This document shows, in pieces, positions 34,271 to 46,227 of a DNA stretch of 64,000 bases (positions are counted from its first letter, which is position 1; each line of letters begins with the position of its first letter). The notes beneath the pieces are model-generated. The model was given only the letters and a program-made list of their open reading frames with translations, was not told the DNA's origin and ran no database searches. Location of the stretch: positions 306,355-370,354 of the forward strand of contig NZ_LNJZ01000007.1 of assembly GCF_002866065.1 (NCBI RefSeq), read 5' to 3'. The DNA comes from Thiopseudomonas denitrificans (GTDB lineage: Bacteria > Pseudomonadota > Gammaproteobacteria > Pseudomonadales > Pseudomonadaceae). A program made the translations under genes and the position numbers.

Positions 34271-35510
34271 AGCGCAGGGCCTCCGCCGGCTGTGTCCGTG
34301 AAGCACGCCACGCCGGATACAGCGTGGCCAGGAAACTCATGCCCAGTGCCGCACTGCAGATCAGCAGCACATCCTGCCAGCGCAGCTCCGAGGGCAGATA
34401 GCTGATGAAATACACGTCCGAGCTCAGGAACTGGTGACCGAAGAAGGATTCGATGGCCGCCACCCAGGTGGTGACATTCAGCGCACTGATCACGCCCAGT
34501 ACGCCGCCGATCAGCGTGCCGATCACACCAATCAATGTACCCTGCACCATGAACACCGCCATGATCTGGCGCGGTGAAGCACCCAGCGTGCGCAAAATGG
34601 CAATATCGGCTTTCTTGTCGGTGACTACCATCACCAGTGTGGAAATGATATTGAACGCAGCAACCGCGACAATCAGCAACAGCAACAGGGCGATCATAGT
34701 CTTTTCCATCTGGATCGCCTGGAACAGGTTGCCGTGGCTGCGAGTCCAGTCACGCGGATGCAGGTCGCTGTCTTCGATGGTGGCGGCGATCTCCCAGGAG
34801 ACCCGCGGCGCGTCGAACAGGTCTTTCAGCTTGAGGCGAATGCCCTCCACCTGGTGTGGCTGCCAGCGCGACAGGCGGGCGGCGTCGGCGATATGGATCA
34901 GGGCCAGCGAGCCGTCCAGCTCGGCCCCCACCTTGAAAATGCCGGCCACGGTAAAACGCTTCAGGCGCGGAAACACCCCGGCCGGAGTGACCGAGGCTTC
35001 CGGCAACACAAAGGTCAGTTTGTCGCCAACCCGCACATTGAAACGCCGCGCGGTCGTTTCGCCGATGATGATCGAGAAATCGCCGCTTTTCAGGTCCGCA
35101 AGGCTGCCGGCCTGCATGTGATTGCTGATGATCGAGACATCATCTTCGGCCTCAGGCAACACCCCGTTGACCAGCACCGGCTGCACGCTGCCGCTGTGCG
35201 TCAACATGCCCTGCAGCTGGGTAAATGGCGCTATCGCCCGCACCTCGGGATGCAGCATGACCTGCGCCCCGGTGGCACGCCAGTCATCCAGTGGCGTAAA
35301 CGAGCTGACTGTGGCGTGCGGCACCATGCCCAGAATGCGCGTTCGCATCTCGCGGTCGAAGCCGTTCATCACCGACAGCACCAGGATCATCACCAGCACA
35401 CCCAGTGCCAGCCCGATCATGGAAGTCAGAGAAATGAAAGAAATGAAATGGTTGCGTCTTTTGGCCCGCGTATAACGCATGCCGATAAACAAAGCCAGAG
35501 GTCGAAACAT
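34263..35510 (-). CDS. lolC: Lipoprotein-releasing ABC permease LolC/LolE family
   Basis: 415 residues with four helices: one near the N-terminus ([36 protein letters not shown]) and three at the C-terminal end, around a large periplasmic domain with the Hook region. The N-terminus [22 protein letters not shown] matches P. aeruginosa LolC. P. aeruginosa has lolC-lolD-lolE as I recall; here only one permease is present, so it may act as a homodimer (LolF-type) unless lolE lies elsewhere. Weak ribosome site at ATG 35510. Divergent from the PilZ gene. Confidence 0.9.
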   Translation of the reverse strand: MFRPLALFIGMRYTRAKRRNHFISFISLTSMIGLALGVLVMILVLSVMNGFDREMRTRILGMVPHATVSSFTPLDDWRATGAQVMLHPEVRAIAPFTQLQGMLTHSGSVQPVLVNGVLPEAEDDVSIISNHMQAGSLADLKSGDFSIIIGETTARRFNVRVGDKLTFVLPEASVTPAGVFPRLKRFTVAGIFKVGAELDGSLALIHIADAARLSRWQPHQVEGIRLKLKDLFDAPRVSWEIAATIEDSDLHPRDWTRSHGNLFQAIQMEKTMIALLLLLIVAVAAFNIISTLVMVVTDKKADIAILRTLGASPRQIMAVFMVQGTLIGVIGTLIGGVLGVISALNVTTWVAAIESFFGHQFLSSDVYFISYLPSELRWQDVLLICSAALGMSFLATLYPAWRASRTQPAEALRYE

Positions 35511-35607
35511 AATGCTGCACTGTAAAAGGTTAAGGGCTAGAATGTGACAAACGCCTGCCAACCGGGTGGCCGGGAAGCCCATCAATCATGCCCAGTCTGG
35601 ACATAAC

Positions 35608-36159
35608 ATGATCACACAGGACTCTCAGGAACGTCGCGCATACTACCGCATCCGGGACCGGATCGCACTGCAAATCAGCACGGGCGCTCCATCCGGCGAG
35701 GACTCGCTGCTGTTCAACCTGCTCAACGAACTCTACCTGCTCGAGCTGGAGTCACAGCCTCTGTTGCGCAGCATCAGCGAGCAGCAACGTACGCTGGTCA
35801 ATTACCTGAAAATCACCAACAAGCGCATTGATCTGCTGGCCAATGCGCTGGCGCAAGGCCTGATGAAGGATTTTGGCGAGCCGCAGGAAGTCACCCTCTC
35901 CGAAGACGGCATCTGCTTTCTCGATACCCGCCATCATCAGCCCGGCAGCATTCTCACGCTTCGCCTGATCTTGCTGCCGCAGGCATTCGGTCTGCAGCTG
36001 CAAGCCCGGATCGTCAACTGCCAGGCAACAGGCGACCGCTTCAAGGTCGCCGCCTGTTTTCACGAACCCAGCGAAACGCAGCGGCAGGTTCTTGCCCGTC
36101 ATATCATGCACAAACAGGCCCAGGAGCGCCGTGAGGCACTGGCTGACCTTCAGGAGTAA
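35608..36159 (+). CDS. PilZ-domain protein, putative c-di-GMP effector
   Basis: 183 residues. N-terminal ERRAYYRIRDRIAL supplies the RxxxR of PilZ, and VTLSEDGICF fits the D/NxSxxG-type strand imperfectly (first residue Thr). The rest is a long alpha-helical insertion (residues ~25-85) followed by the PilZ barrel. I recall an orthologue beside lolC in pseudomonads with no defined role. The ATG at 35608 has only a weak ribosome site. It begins a plus-strand run with the next two genes, 6 bases apart. Confidence 0.75.
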   Translation: MITQDSQERRAYYRIRDRIALQISTGAPSGEDSLLFNLLNELYLLELESQPLLRSISEQQRTLVNYLKITNKRIDLLANALAQGLMKDFGEPQEVTLSEDGICFLDTRHHQPGSILTLRLILLPQAFGLQLQARIVNCQATGDRFKVAACFHEPSETQRQVLARHIMHKQAQERREALADLQE

Positions 36160-36165
36160 ATTTTC

Positions 36166-36462
36166 ATGTACAAGGTTGTTGCCAAATGGCTTCTTCTCGC
36201 CCTGTTGTCCGCCAGTACCGCTGCGCTGGCAGATACCCTGAAAATTCCGCTTGGCCAGCAAAGCGGCCAGACTGCAGCGGGTCTGCCACAACGCGGGCAA
36301 AGCCAGACCAGCGTCTTGCGTGCCCATGGCGAGCCGGCAAGGCGTCACGCCAGCGTTGGCCAGCCCCCCATCACGCGCTGGGACTACCCGGGCTTTTCGG
36401 TTTATTTTGAATACGACCACGTCATCAACAGCGTACGCCAGCATCAGGGGCAATCGCGATGA
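36166..36462 (+). CDS. Small secreted hypothetical protein
   Basis: 98 residues with a clear signal peptide (MYKVVAKWLLLALLSASTAALA). The mature part has motifs of a conserved pseudomonad family (VLRAHGEPARRHASVG, WDYPGFSVYFEYDHVINSV) resembling the SmpA/BamE-like 'HGEP...V..PPI.RW.Y' theme of small periplasmic proteins. Overlaps the next gene by 4 bases (ATGA). Function unknown. Confidence 0.75.
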   Translation: MYKVVAKWLLLALLSASTAALADTLKIPLGQQSGQTAAGLPQRGQSQTSVLRAHGEPARRHASVGQPPITRWDYPGFSVYFEYDHVINSVRQHQGQSR

Positions 36463-37181
36463 CGCTGATCTATGGCCATCGCGGGGCCAAGGGATTGGCT
36501 CCGGAAAACACCCTGGCCAGCTTTCAGGCCTGCCTTGATGCCGGCGTACAGCGCTGCGAGCTGGATGTGCGCCTGTCCCGTGACCATCAGGTGGTGGTCA
36601 TTCATGATGCCGACCTGAAGCGTCTGGCCGGCAGCAAGGCCCGGGTGAAAAACCAGACCGCCGCCGAGCTGGCCAGCACTGATGTGCGCCACGCCGGCCC
36701 GTCCTGGCCGGTACCCTGCACAATACCGGCGCTCGCCGAGGTGATGGCAGCCTGCCCTTTCGAACACTGGCAAATAGAAATCAAGAGCCTGTCACGCAAG
36801 CGTGCGGTGATCCTGATCCAGGCCATTGCACGACTTTGCGAACAATTCGGTCTTAACGACAAGGTGGTATTGACCAGCAGCTCGCATACCGTACTGCGTA
36901 CGGCCATGCAACAGGCACCCCATCTGAAACGCGGGCTGGTCGCCGAATATGCCTGGCTGGACCCGGTGAAAACAGCCCAGCGCTTTCAGTGCAGCCTGCT
37001 GGCCCTGAACTGGAGCCTGTGCATCGAGAAACGCATTCTCGATGCACAGAACGCCGGCCTGCATGTGTCCGCCTGGACGGTGAACGACCCGGCGCTGATG
37101 CGCCAGCTCGTCCAGTATGGCGTTGACAGCCTGATTACAGACTTTCCCGGGCTGGCCAGCGCCACGCTCGGGAGTCCGTAA
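36459..37181 (+). CDS. Glycerophosphodiester phosphodiesterase
   Basis: 240 residues, cytoplasmic GDPD with no signal peptide. Catalytic residues in YGHRGAKGLAPENTLASFQACLDAG (HRG..PENT), CELDVRLSRDHQVVVIHDADLKR (E, D, H) and HWQIEIKS. Hydrolyses deacylated glycerophosphodiesters to glycerol-3-phosphate and an alcohol. Translationally coupled to the secreted small protein upstream. Confidence 0.92.
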   Translation: MTLIYGHRGAKGLAPENTLASFQACLDAGVQRCELDVRLSRDHQVVVIHDADLKRLAGSKARVKNQTAAELASTDVRHAGPSWPVPCTIPALAEVMAACPFEHWQIEIKSLSRKRAVILIQAIARLCEQFGLNDKVVLTSSSHTVLRTAMQQAPHLKRGLVAEYAWLDPVKTAQRFQCSLLALNWSLCIEKRILDAQNAGLHVSAWTVNDPALMRQLVQYGVDSLITDFPGLASATLGSP

Positions 37182-37232
37182 ACAACTGCTCAAAGGCCGC
37201 TCCGGCCATCGCCACTGCCTGGCCGGAGCCGC

Positions 37233-38624
37233 TCAAAAAAGCCTGTTCATTCCATCATAGGCTGCGACCCGGTACGCTTCCGCCATGGTCGGGAAGTTGA
37301 AGGTGGTATTGATGAAATACTTCAGGCTGTTGGCCTCGCCCGGCTGGTTCATCACTGCCTGGCCAATGTGAACAATCTCTGACGCCTGATAGCCGAAGCA
37401 GTGAACGCCGAGAATCGCCAGCGTCTCGCGATGGAACAGGATTTTCAGCATGCCGGTCTCTTCACCGGAAATCTGCGCACGCGCCATGCTCTTGAAGAAC
37501 GCCTTGCCCACCTCGTAAGGCACCTTCTCTTCGGTCAGCTCCTGCTCGGTCTTGCCGATCGAGCTGATCTCGGGGATGGTGTAAATCCCGGTTGGCACGT
37601 CATCAACATAGTGCCAGCTGCCATCGTCAATGATGTTGCCGGCTGCAGAACGGCCCTGGTCGTAGGCGGCACTGGCCAGGCTCGGCCAGCCGATCACGTC
37701 ACCGGCGGCGTAGATGTTCGGCACTTCGGTACGGTAGTACTCATCTACTGCCACCTGGCCACGGCTGTTAGCCGCCAGGCCGACATTCTCCAGACCCAGC
37801 TGGTCGGTGTTGCCGGTACGGCCGTTACACCAGAGGAAGCCGTCCGCCTTGATCTTCTTGCCCGACTTCAGGTGCAGGATGACGCCGTTTTCAACACCTT
37901 CAACACGCTCGTACTCTTCGTTGTGACGTACCAGTACGTTGTTGATGCGCAGGTGGTAACTCAGGGCATCGGAGATTTCACGGTCAAGGAAGCTGAGCAG
38001 GCGGTCACGGGTGTCGATCAAGTCAACCAGTACGCCCAGGCCGCTGAAAATGGAGGCATATTCACAACCAATCACGCCAGCACCATAGACGATCAGGCGG
38101 CGCGGGGTGTAGCCAAGGCTGAGAATGGTGTCGCTGTCGTAGATGCGCGGGTGGTTGAAGTCGATATCCGCTGGGCGGTATGGACGTGAACCGGTGGCGA
38201 TGATGATCTGGTTGGCCACCAGCTTTTCCACCCGGCTCGGGCCCACCACGTCGATACTGTGTTCGTCGGCAAAGCTGGCAGTACCGAAGTAGACATCAAT
38301 ACGGTTGCGGGCATAGTAGGCGGTACGGGAGGCCACCTGGCGGGCAATCACGCTTTCCGCGCTTTTCAGCACATCCGGAAAGGAAAACCAGCGCGGCTCG
38401 CCAATCTGGCGGAACATCGGGTTGGTGTTGAAACGCAGGATCTGCCGCACCGAGTGACGCAACGCCTTCGATGGAATGGTCCCCAGATGGGTACTGCTGC
38501 CGCCGACCACACCACGGCTTTCCACCACGGCAACCTTGCGACCGGCTTTGGCCGCGTTCATTGCCGCCCCTTCGCCTGCCGGGCCGGAACCAAGAATGAC
38601 TACATCGTAATTATAAACCGCCAT
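37233..38624 (-). CDS. sthA: Soluble pyridine nucleotide transhydrogenase
   Basis: 463 residues. FAD-binding [22 protein letters not shown](P) motif [18 protein letters not shown]. The redox disulfide of related reductases is replaced ([18 protein letters not shown]), the normal state for SthA. Balances NADPH and NADH. It is 119 bases downstream of nqrM in the same direction and convergent with the GDPD gene. Confidence 0.96.
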   Translation of the reverse strand: MAVYNYDVVILGSGPAGEGAAMNAAKAGRKVAVVESRGVVGGSSTHLGTIPSKALRHSVRQILRFNTNPMFRQIGEPRWFSFPDVLKSAESVIARQVASRTAYYARNRIDVYFGTASFADEHSIDVVGPSRVEKLVANQIIIATGSRPYRPADIDFNHPRIYDSDTILSLGYTPRRLIVYGAGVIGCEYASIFSGLGVLVDLIDTRDRLLSFLDREISDALSYHLRINNVLVRHNEEYERVEGVENGVILHLKSGKKIKADGFLWCNGRTGNTDQLGLENVGLAANSRGQVAVDEYYRTEVPNIYAAGDVIGWPSLASAAYDQGRSAAGNIIDDGSWHYVDDVPTGIYTIPEISSIGKTEQELTEEKVPYEVGKAFFKSMARAQISGEETGMLKILFHRETLAILGVHCFGYQASEIVHIGQAVMNQPGEANSLKYFINTTFNFPTMAEAYRVAAYDGMNRLF

Positions 38625-38743
38625 TTAAACTCCTTAATTCACCTGCCATGAAAACCGTCACAGACTGGCAACTCCGCTGCTGGTGCCTGCGCGCCCGGAG
38701 GCACTCACCGCGACACCACCTGCCGACGGTCTTCAGCTATCTG

Positions 38744-38989
38744 TCATTTGCGTGCTGTAGCGTCGTAGGCCAGCTCCCGGGCCGCCTGTACCGTGCCGTT
38801 GGCATTGGCTTCTTCACACTTCAGCCGTTCACCGCCACAAATCGAGCAATTCTTTTCAATGCCCAGCGCGGCAATGCCGCCGCAGGAACCGGCAATCGGC
38901 TTGCGTCCGGCCATCACGCCCGAAGCCATGCCCAGCACCACCAGCAGCATCACAGCAAATACCACCAGAACCATAATCAGATATGTCAT
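38744..38989 (-). CDS. nqrM: Na+-NQR maturation protein NqrM (DUF539)
   Basis: 81 residues: one N-terminal helix (YLIMVLVVFAVMLLVVLGMASGVMAG) then four cysteines C36, C48, C51, C58 in GSCGGIAALGIEKNCSICGGERLKC. NqrM is thought to deliver iron for the Cys-bound Fe centre between NqrD and NqrE. GAGG seven bases before the ATG at 38989. Directly follows apbE (4 bases between). Confidence 0.95.
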   Translation of the reverse strand: MTYLIMVLVVFAVMLLVVLGMASGVMAGRKPIAGSCGGIAALGIEKNCSICGGERLKCEEANANGTVQAARELAYDATARK

Positions 38990-38993
38990 GAGA

Positions 38994-40022
38994 CTACCTC
39001 CCCTGTTCGGGAAACAATTGTTCAAAATCCGGGCTGACATGGCTGACGAATTCGCCGTTTTCACGGGTCACGAACAGCGCCGCAATACCATGCTGCCTGA
39101 CAAATTTCATGCCTTCATCCTTGCCCAGCACCATCAGCAAGGTACCCAGTCCGTCCGCCGCCATGGCCGAGCGGTCAATCACCGTAACTGCAGCCAGGTT
39201 GTGCGCAATCGGCGCACCGGTTTTCGCATCCAGCGTATGAGAGAAGCGGATACCGTCCTCTTCAAAATAATTGCGGTAATCACCTGAAGTATTCACGCCC
39301 CAGCCGTCAATTTCCAGTACTCGCTGCAACACCCGCTCACCGTTACCAAGCGGCTGTTCGATGGCGATGCGCCAGGGCGAGCCGTCCGGCTTTTTGCCTT
39401 TGGCTATCAGCTCGCCGGTCACCTCGACCATATAGTTGTGGATGCCCAGATCCTCAAATTTCGCCGCTATGCGATCAACAGTATAGCCTGCGGCGATGCT
39501 GTTGAGGTCAAGCTTGAGGTCAACTTCCTTGCAAAGCTGATTACCCTCAATACTCAGGTGCTGATAGCCCATCCGGCTGCGCGCTTCGCTGATCGCCTCT
39601 TCAGACGGAATCTGGCGATCACGGCTGGCCGGGCCAAAGCCCCAGACATTCAGCAGCGGCTGGATGGTGATGTCGAAACGCCCCTCACTCAGCCGGGACA
39701 GCTCATCGGCATAGCCGATCAGCTCGAGCACGGGCGCAGGCATCTGTTCACAGCTGCCGGCCGGCAGCTTGTTGAAACGGGACAGATCCGAGTCTGCACG
39801 GTAGGTCGACATCTGGCGGTCGACCTCATCGAGGATGTTCTGAACGACAACACCCGCTGCATCGGCAGCGGGTGTTGTCTTGTTTGCAACATACTTGATG
39901 GTGTAAGTGCTGCCCATGGTTGGACCGGACAGCACTTCGACACGCTCGGCCGGTTGGCAACCGGCCAGCGCAAGGCTCATGACTGTGATAACTCCCGCAC
40001 CCTGTAACAGGTTGCGCAGCAT
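38994..40022 (-). CDS. apbE: FAD:protein FMN transferase ApbE
   Basis: 342-residue lipoprotein (signal ending LALAGC, Cys22). Transfers FMN to Thr of NqrB and NqrC, whose target motifs are in this operon. Blocks: GPTMGSTYTIKYV near the mature N-terminus, FDITIQPLLNVWGFGP, DLNSIAAGYTVDRIA, TVIDRSAMAADGLGTLLMVLG. GGAGG before the ATG at 40022, one base after the nqrF stop. Confidence 0.95.
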   Translation of the reverse strand: MLRNLLQGAGVITVMSLALAGCQPAERVEVLSGPTMGSTYTIKYVANKTTPAADAAGVVVQNILDEVDRQMSTYRADSDLSRFNKLPAGSCEQMPAPVLELIGYADELSRLSEGRFDITIQPLLNVWGFGPASRDRQIPSEEAISEARSRMGYQHLSIEGNQLCKEVDLKLDLNSIAAGYTVDRIAAKFEDLGIHNYMVEVTGELIAKGKKPDGSPWRIAIEQPLGNGERVLQRVLEIDGWGVNTSGDYRNYFEEDGIRFSHTLDAKTGAPIAHNLAAVTVIDRSAMAADGLGTLLMVLGKDEGMKFVRQHGIAALFVTRENGEFVSHVSPDFEQLFPEQGR

Positions 40023-40023
40023 G

Positions 40024-41247
40024 TTAGCCTCCAAAGTCGTCCAGCAAGATGTTTTCAGGCTCTACGCCCAGGTCTTCCAGCATCTTGATGACGGCGGCGT
40101 TCATCATGGGTGGTCCACACATGTAGAACTCGCAGTCTTCCGGTGCCGGGTGATCCTTGAGATAGTTCTCGTAGAGCACGTTGTGGATGAAGCCCTGCAG
40201 ACCGGTCCAGTTGTCCTCGGGCAGAGGATCGGACAGGGCCAGGTGCCACTGGAAGTTCTCGTTTTCTTCCTGCAGCTTGTCGTACTCGTCGACATAGAAG
40301 GCTTCACGCATGGAGCGCGCACCGTACCAGAAGCTGATCTTGCGCTTGGACTTCAGGCGCTTGAGCTGGTCGAAGATGTGCGAACGCATCGGTGCCATAC
40401 CGGCACCACCACCGATGAAGACCATCTCGGCATCGGTATCCTTGGCGAAGAAATCACCGAAGGGACCGTACACTGTCACCTTGTCGCCCTCTTTCAGGCT
40501 GAACACATAGGAAGACATGATGCCGGGAGGAATCTCGTCACGGCCGGGTGGCGGAGTGGCGATACGGATGTTGAACTTGACCATGCCCTTTTCTTCAGGG
40601 TAGTTGGCCATGGAGTAGGCACGAATGGTGGTTTCCTTCACATCGGACACATAGCGCCAGATGTTGAACTTGTCCCAGTCCTCGTGGAATTTCTCCTCGA
40701 TGTCAAAATCCTTGTACTCGACACGGTGTGGCGGGCATTCCAGCTGCACATAGCCGCCGGCGCGGAAGTTGACGTCCTCGCCCTCGGGCAGAACCAGGGT
40801 CAGCTCCTTGATGAAAGTGGCCACGTTGGGGTTGGAGCCCACAGTGCACTCCCACTTCTTGACGCCGAACACTTCTTCGGGGATCTGGATCTTCATGTCC
40901 TGCTTGACGGACACCTGGCAAGACAGACGCCAGCCTTCGTTGGCCTCGCGGCGGGTGAAGTGGCTGCCTTCGGCCGGCAGCATGTCACCGCCACCTTCGA
41001 AGACCTGGCATTTGCACTGGGCACAGGTGCCACCACCACCACAGGCGGATGAAAGGAAAATATTCTGCGCAGCCAGCGTCTGCAGCAGCTTGCCGCCGGC
41101 AGGAACCGTCACGCTGCGCTCGTCATTGATCAGAATGCTGACATCGCCGCTGGAAACCAGCTTGGCGCGCGCAATCAGGATGATCACCACCAGCGCCAGA
41201 ACGATGGCGGTGAACATTCCGATGGCCAAAAAGACTTCGAAACTCAT
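40024..41247 (-). CDS. nqrF: Na+-NQR subunit F, NADH-oxidising flavoprotein
   Basis: 407 residues. N-terminal helix, then a 2Fe-2S domain with C69, C75, C78 and C110 ([15 protein letters not shown] ... WRLSC), an FAD domain with [12 protein letters not shown] and an NADH domain with [21 protein letters not shown] and [11 protein letters not shown]. Entry point for electrons from NADH. Preceded by nqrE by 13 bases. Confidence 0.97.
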   Translation of the reverse strand: MSFEVFLAIGMFTAIVLALVVIILIARAKLVSSGDVSILINDERSVTVPAGGKLLQTLAAQNIFLSSACGGGGTCAQCKCQVFEGGGDMLPAEGSHFTRREANEGWRLSCQVSVKQDMKIQIPEEVFGVKKWECTVGSNPNVATFIKELTLVLPEGEDVNFRAGGYVQLECPPHRVEYKDFDIEEKFHEDWDKFNIWRYVSDVKETTIRAYSMANYPEEKGMVKFNIRIATPPPGRDEIPPGIMSSYVFSLKEGDKVTVYGPFGDFFAKDTDAEMVFIGGGAGMAPMRSHIFDQLKRLKSKRKISFWYGARSMREAFYVDEYDKLQEENENFQWHLALSDPLPEDNWTGLQGFIHNVLYENYLKDHPAPEDCEFYMCGPPMMNAAVIKMLEDLGVEPENILLDDFGG

Positions 41248-41260
41248 TATTCACTGCTCC

Positions 41261-41869
41261 TTAGAGTTGTACGCCGGAGAAGGACATGAAACCAAGGGAC
41301 ATCAGGCCAATGGTAATGAAGGTAATGCCCAGCCCCTGCAGACCTGCAGGAACGTCGCTGTACTTCAGCTTCTCGCGAATGGCTGCCAGCAAGGCAATTG
41401 CCAGGGCCCAGGAGAAGCCGGAGCCCAGTCCGTAAACCACACTCTCGGCCAGGTCGTAGTCACGCTCAACCATGAACAGGGTGCCACCCATGATGGCGCA
41501 GTTCACGGTAATCAGCGGCAGGAACACACCCAGCGCGTTGTAAAGTGCGGGAACGTACTTGTCCAGCAGCATTTCCAGGATCTGCACGATGGCGGCAATA
41601 ACGCCAATGTAGCTCAGCAGACCAAGGAAGCTCAGATCCACATCCGGCAGACCGGCCCAGGCCAGTGCACCATCTTTCAGCAAGTAGGTGTAGATCAGGT
41701 TGTTGGCAGGAACGGTAATGGTCTGTACCACAACCACCGCAATACCCAGGCCAATGGCGGTTTCGACCTTCTTGGACAGTGCAATGAAGGTACACATACC
41801 CAGGAAGAAGGCCAGCGCCATGTTCTCGATGAAGATCGATTTAACCAGCAGACTCAAATAGTGTTCCAT
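41261..41869 (-). CDS. nqrE: Na+-NQR subunit E
   Basis: 202 residues, six-helix membrane protein homologous to NqrD. Half-helix motifs with the iron-binding Cys appear in [22 protein letters not shown] and [21 protein letters not shown] at 41869, one base after the nqrD stop. Confidence 0.96.
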   Translation of the reverse strand: MEHYLSLLVKSIFIENMALAFFLGMCTFIALSKKVETAIGLGIAVVVVQTITVPANNLIYTYLLKDGALAWAGLPDVDLSFLGLLSYIGVIAAIVQILEMLLDKYVPALYNALGVFLPLITVNCAIMGGTLFMVERDYDLAESVVYGLGSGFSWALAIALLAAIREKLKYSDVPAGLQGLGITFITIGLMSLGFMSFSGVQL

Positions 41870-41870
41870 C

Positions 41871-42539
41871 TTAGTAAGCCTCCTTCTCGGCAGTGTTCGG
41901 AGCCATGACAAAGTCCGGCTTCTCCATCTGCTCACGCTTCCACATGCGCAGCGCCCAGATGATCAGGCCGATCAGGAAGAACGCGGATGGTGGCAGCAGC
42001 AGCAGGCCGTTTGGCAGGTACCAGCCGCCATCGTTCATGGTCTGGAAAATGGTCACGCCGACCAGTTTGCCCGAACCGAACAGCTCGCGGATGATGCCGA
42101 GAATAATCAGCATCGCGCTATAGCCCAGGCCGTTACCGATACCGTCAAAGAATGACAGCACTGGCGGGTTGGACATGGCGAAGGCTTCGGCACGACCCAT
42201 CACGATACAGTTGGTGATGATCAGGCCGACGAACACCGACAGCTGCTTGGACAGTCCATAGGCATAAGCCTTGAGGAACTGGTCCACCACGATTACCAGC
42301 GAGGCGATGATCACCATTTGCACGATCATGCGGATCGAGCTCGGGATCTGGGCCCGGATCATCGAGATGAACATGCCGGAGAAACCTGTTACCAGTGTCA
42401 GTGCAATCGACATGACGATGGCGGTTTTCAGGTTCGATGTTACGGCCAGTGCAGAACAGATACCCAGAATCTGCAGGCCGATGGGGTTGTTGTTGAAAAT
42501 AGGATCAAGCAACACGCCCTTGATGGTTGGCTCAGCCAT
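41871..42539 (-). CDS. nqrD: Na+-NQR subunit D
   Basis: 222 residues, six helices, paralogue of NqrE. Cys-containing half-helices [20 protein letters not shown] and [17 protein letters not shown] pair with NqrE to hold the membrane Fe centre. Begins three bases after the nqrC stop. Confidence 0.96.
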   Translation of the reverse strand: MAEPTIKGVLLDPIFNNNPIGLQILGICSALAVTSNLKTAIVMSIALTLVTGFSGMFISMIRAQIPSSIRMIVQMVIIASLVIVVDQFLKAYAYGLSKQLSVFVGLIITNCIVMGRAEAFAMSNPPVLSFFDGIGNGLGYSAMLIILGIIRELFGSGKLVGVTIFQTMNDGGWYLPNGLLLLPPSAFFLIGLIIWALRMWKREQMEKPDFVMAPNTAEKEAY

Positions 42540-42542
42540 TGG

Positions 42543-43331
42543 TTATGCCTCCCCTTTGCGCAGGCGGTTCAGGAATGGGCCAAAGCCATTCTCACCCAGC
42601 CAGTAATCCAACAGATGGTTGACACCGTTACTGGTCAGGGTAGCACCAGCAATGCCGTCAATCTGATTTTTTGCCGCCGGGCTGGAACGGTCAACGTTGC
42701 CCTTGATGACATGCAGCACAGGCTTGCCGCTGGCATCAAACACTTCCTTGCCGGGCCACAGGGACTTCCACTTCGGGTTATCAACTTCGCCACCCAGACC
42801 CGGGGTCTCGGCATGCTCGTAGAAACCGAAGCCGGTTACGGTATTCAGGTCGCCCTTGACGGCAATGAAGCCATGCAGGGTGGACCAGAGGCCGTAGCCG
42901 CGAACCGGAATGATCAGGGTATCCAGCTGGCCATTCTCTTCCACCACATAGACGGTGGCATAGCGCTCACGACGTTTGATGGACGCAATGTCCTCTTTGC
43001 TGTCGAGCTTTTTCGAGACGGCAGGGTCCTTGGCAGACGCGATGTGATCGAAGGTCAGCGGGTCGAACTTGTCCGAATAGGTGCCTTCCTCAAGGTCCAC
43101 CAGGCGTGCCTGGATGCGGCCCTTGAACATGTCGCGGACCTGATCGCCACTCAAGCTGGCGTCACCGAGGCCGGCAATGGCCAGGATGCTGCGCTGCTTG
43201 TCCAGCAGGCTGTTGGCCTGTTGGGTCGGACGCAGGGCTACTGCAGCACCGGCAACGAAAATGGAGCACACCAGACAAACGACCAGAGCGACCGTCAGCG
43301 TGCCTGCGGTTGTATCTTTTCTACTAGACAT
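42543..43331 (-). CDS. nqrC: Na+-NQR subunit C, covalent FMN carrier
   Basis: 262 residues, one N-terminal helix and a periplasmic FMN domain. The flavinylation motif DGIAGAT ends at Thr231 (usual form DG-x-SGAT, so Ala replaces Ser). Substrate of ApbE. Start ATG at 43331 overlaps the nqrB stop by 8 bases. Confidence 0.96.
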   Translation of the reverse strand: MSSRKDTTAGTLTVALVVCLVCSIFVAGAAVALRPTQQANSLLDKQRSILAIAGLGDASLSGDQVRDMFKGRIQARLVDLEEGTYSDKFDPLTFDHIASAKDPAVSKKLDSKEDIASIKRRERYATVYVVEENGQLDTLIIPVRGYGLWSTLHGFIAVKGDLNTVTGFGFYEHAETPGLGGEVDNPKWKSLWPGKEVFDASGKPVLHVIKGNVDRSSPAAKNQIDGIAGATLTSNGVNHLLDYWLGENGFGPFLNRLRKGEA

Positions 43332-44535
43332 TGCGTGCCAGCCTCCGCTTGATATTGGCCTGAACAACGAAGTGGTCAATCAGTGGTGCACAGAGGTTGG
43401 CAAACAGGATGGCCAACATCATGCCTTCGGGGAATGCCGGGTTGACCACACGGATCAACACCACCATTACGCCGATCAGGGCACCGAAAATCCACTTGCC
43501 GGTATTGGTCATGGACGCGGACACGGGGTCGGTCGCCATGAACAGCATGCCGAAGGCAAAGCCGCCCACCACCATGTGCCAGTACCAGGGCATGGCAAAC
43601 ATCGGGTTGGTCTCGGAGCCGATCATGTTGAACAGGGTGCTCAGGGCAATCATGCCCAGCATCACGCCGGCCACGATGCGCCACGCAGCAATGCGTGTCA
43701 TCACCAGAATGCCGCCACCGATGAAGATCGCCAGAGTACTGGTTTCACCAATGGAGCCTGGCATGAAGCCGAGGAATGCATCCATCCAGCTCAGACCCTG
43801 ATCGCTCAGCGCCTGCATGCCACCGGCAGAAACCACGCTCAGGCTGGTGGCACCGGCAAAGCCGTCCACTGCAGTCCAGACTGCATCACCGGAGATGTCG
43901 GCAGGATAGGCGAAGAACAGGAACGCACGACCTACCAGAGCAGGGTTGAGGAAGTTCTTGCCGGTACCGCCAAACACCTCTTTACCGATCACCACACCGA
44001 AGCTGATACCCATGGCAACCTGCCACAGTGGAATGCTTGGTGGAACGATCAGGGCAAACAGGATGGAGCTGACGAAGAAACCTTCGTTGACTTCATGCTT
44101 GCGGATTGAGGCAAACAGGACTTCCCAGAAGCCACCGGCAATGAAGGTCACCAGATAGATGGGCAGGAACCAGGTGGCACCCTGGATCATGTTGTCCCAG
44201 ACGCTGCCCGGGTCAAAACCGGCCAGAGCACCGGTCAGGGCAAAGCGCCAGCCTTCCTGGGCAGCCAGCAGCTCGGGGCTGGCGGCAAACACCTGGTTGG
44301 CCTGGTAGCCGATGTTCCACATACCGAAGAACATGGCCGGGAAGGCACAGAGCCACACGGTGATCATCATGCGCTTGAGGTCGATGCCGTCACGCACGTG
44401 GGCGGTGGTTTTGGTTACATCGGCCGGCTTGTACAGAAAGGTATCCACTGCCTCATACAGGGCATACCATTTTTCGTACTTGCCGCCTTTCTCGAAGTTA
44501 TGTTCGATCTTGTCTAGAAATGCACGAAGACCCAT
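43324..44535 (-). CDS. nqrB: Na+-NQR subunit B, covalent FMN and quinone site
   Basis: 403 residues, about ten helices. FMN-accepting Thr230 in [13 protein letters not shown]. Also carries [28 protein letters not shown], the region near riboflavin and quinone binding. Main Na+-translocating subunit. Three bases after the nqrA stop. Confidence 0.97.
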   Translation of the reverse strand: MGLRAFLDKIEHNFEKGGKYEKWYALYEAVDTFLYKPADVTKTTAHVRDGIDLKRMMITVWLCAFPAMFFGMWNIGYQANQVFAASPELLAAQEGWRFALTGALAGFDPGSVWDNMIQGATWFLPIYLVTFIAGGFWEVLFASIRKHEVNEGFFVSSILFALIVPPSIPLWQVAMGISFGVVIGKEVFGGTGKNFLNPALVGRAFLFFAYPADISGDAVWTAVDGFAGATSLSVVSAGGMQALSDQGLSWMDAFLGFMPGSIGETSTLAIFIGGGILVMTRIAAWRIVAGVMLGMIALSTLFNMIGSETNPMFAMPWYWHMVVGGFAFGMLFMATDPVSASMTNTGKWIFGALIGVMVVLIRVVNPAFPEGMMLAILFANLCAPLIDHFVVQANIKRRLARNV

Positions 44536-44538
44536 GGA

Positions 44539-46070
<1,532 letters not shown>

Positions 46071-46074
46071 TTAT

Positions 46075-46098
46075 AAAAAAGGGAGCCAAAAGGCTCCC
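46075..46098 (-). terminator. Intrinsic terminator of gap
   Basis: Minus strand GGGAGCC-TTTT-GGCTCCC followed by TTTTTT, about 130 bases after the gap stop and just upstream of the nqr promoter region. Confidence 0.88.
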
Positions 46099-46100
46099 TT

Positions 46101-46227
46101 GACAAAACCCGCGACTCGTGAACGCCAGCACCAGCCCTGAAGCCGGCCAGCCATACCAGCCCCGATCATCGCTCACACAGGCGAACAAGAACTGCAGGCT
46201 GATCCCGGCCGGCTCCGGATCAATGCA
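46101..46227. other. 3' untranslated stretch of gap
   Basis: 127 bases between the gap stop and its terminator. No gene, hairpin or repeat noticed. Confidence 0.5.

Noticed and set aside
37233..38624. SthA missing redox-active cysteines as a sign of decay
   Set aside because: SthA normally lacks the CxxxxC of related flavoprotein reductases.
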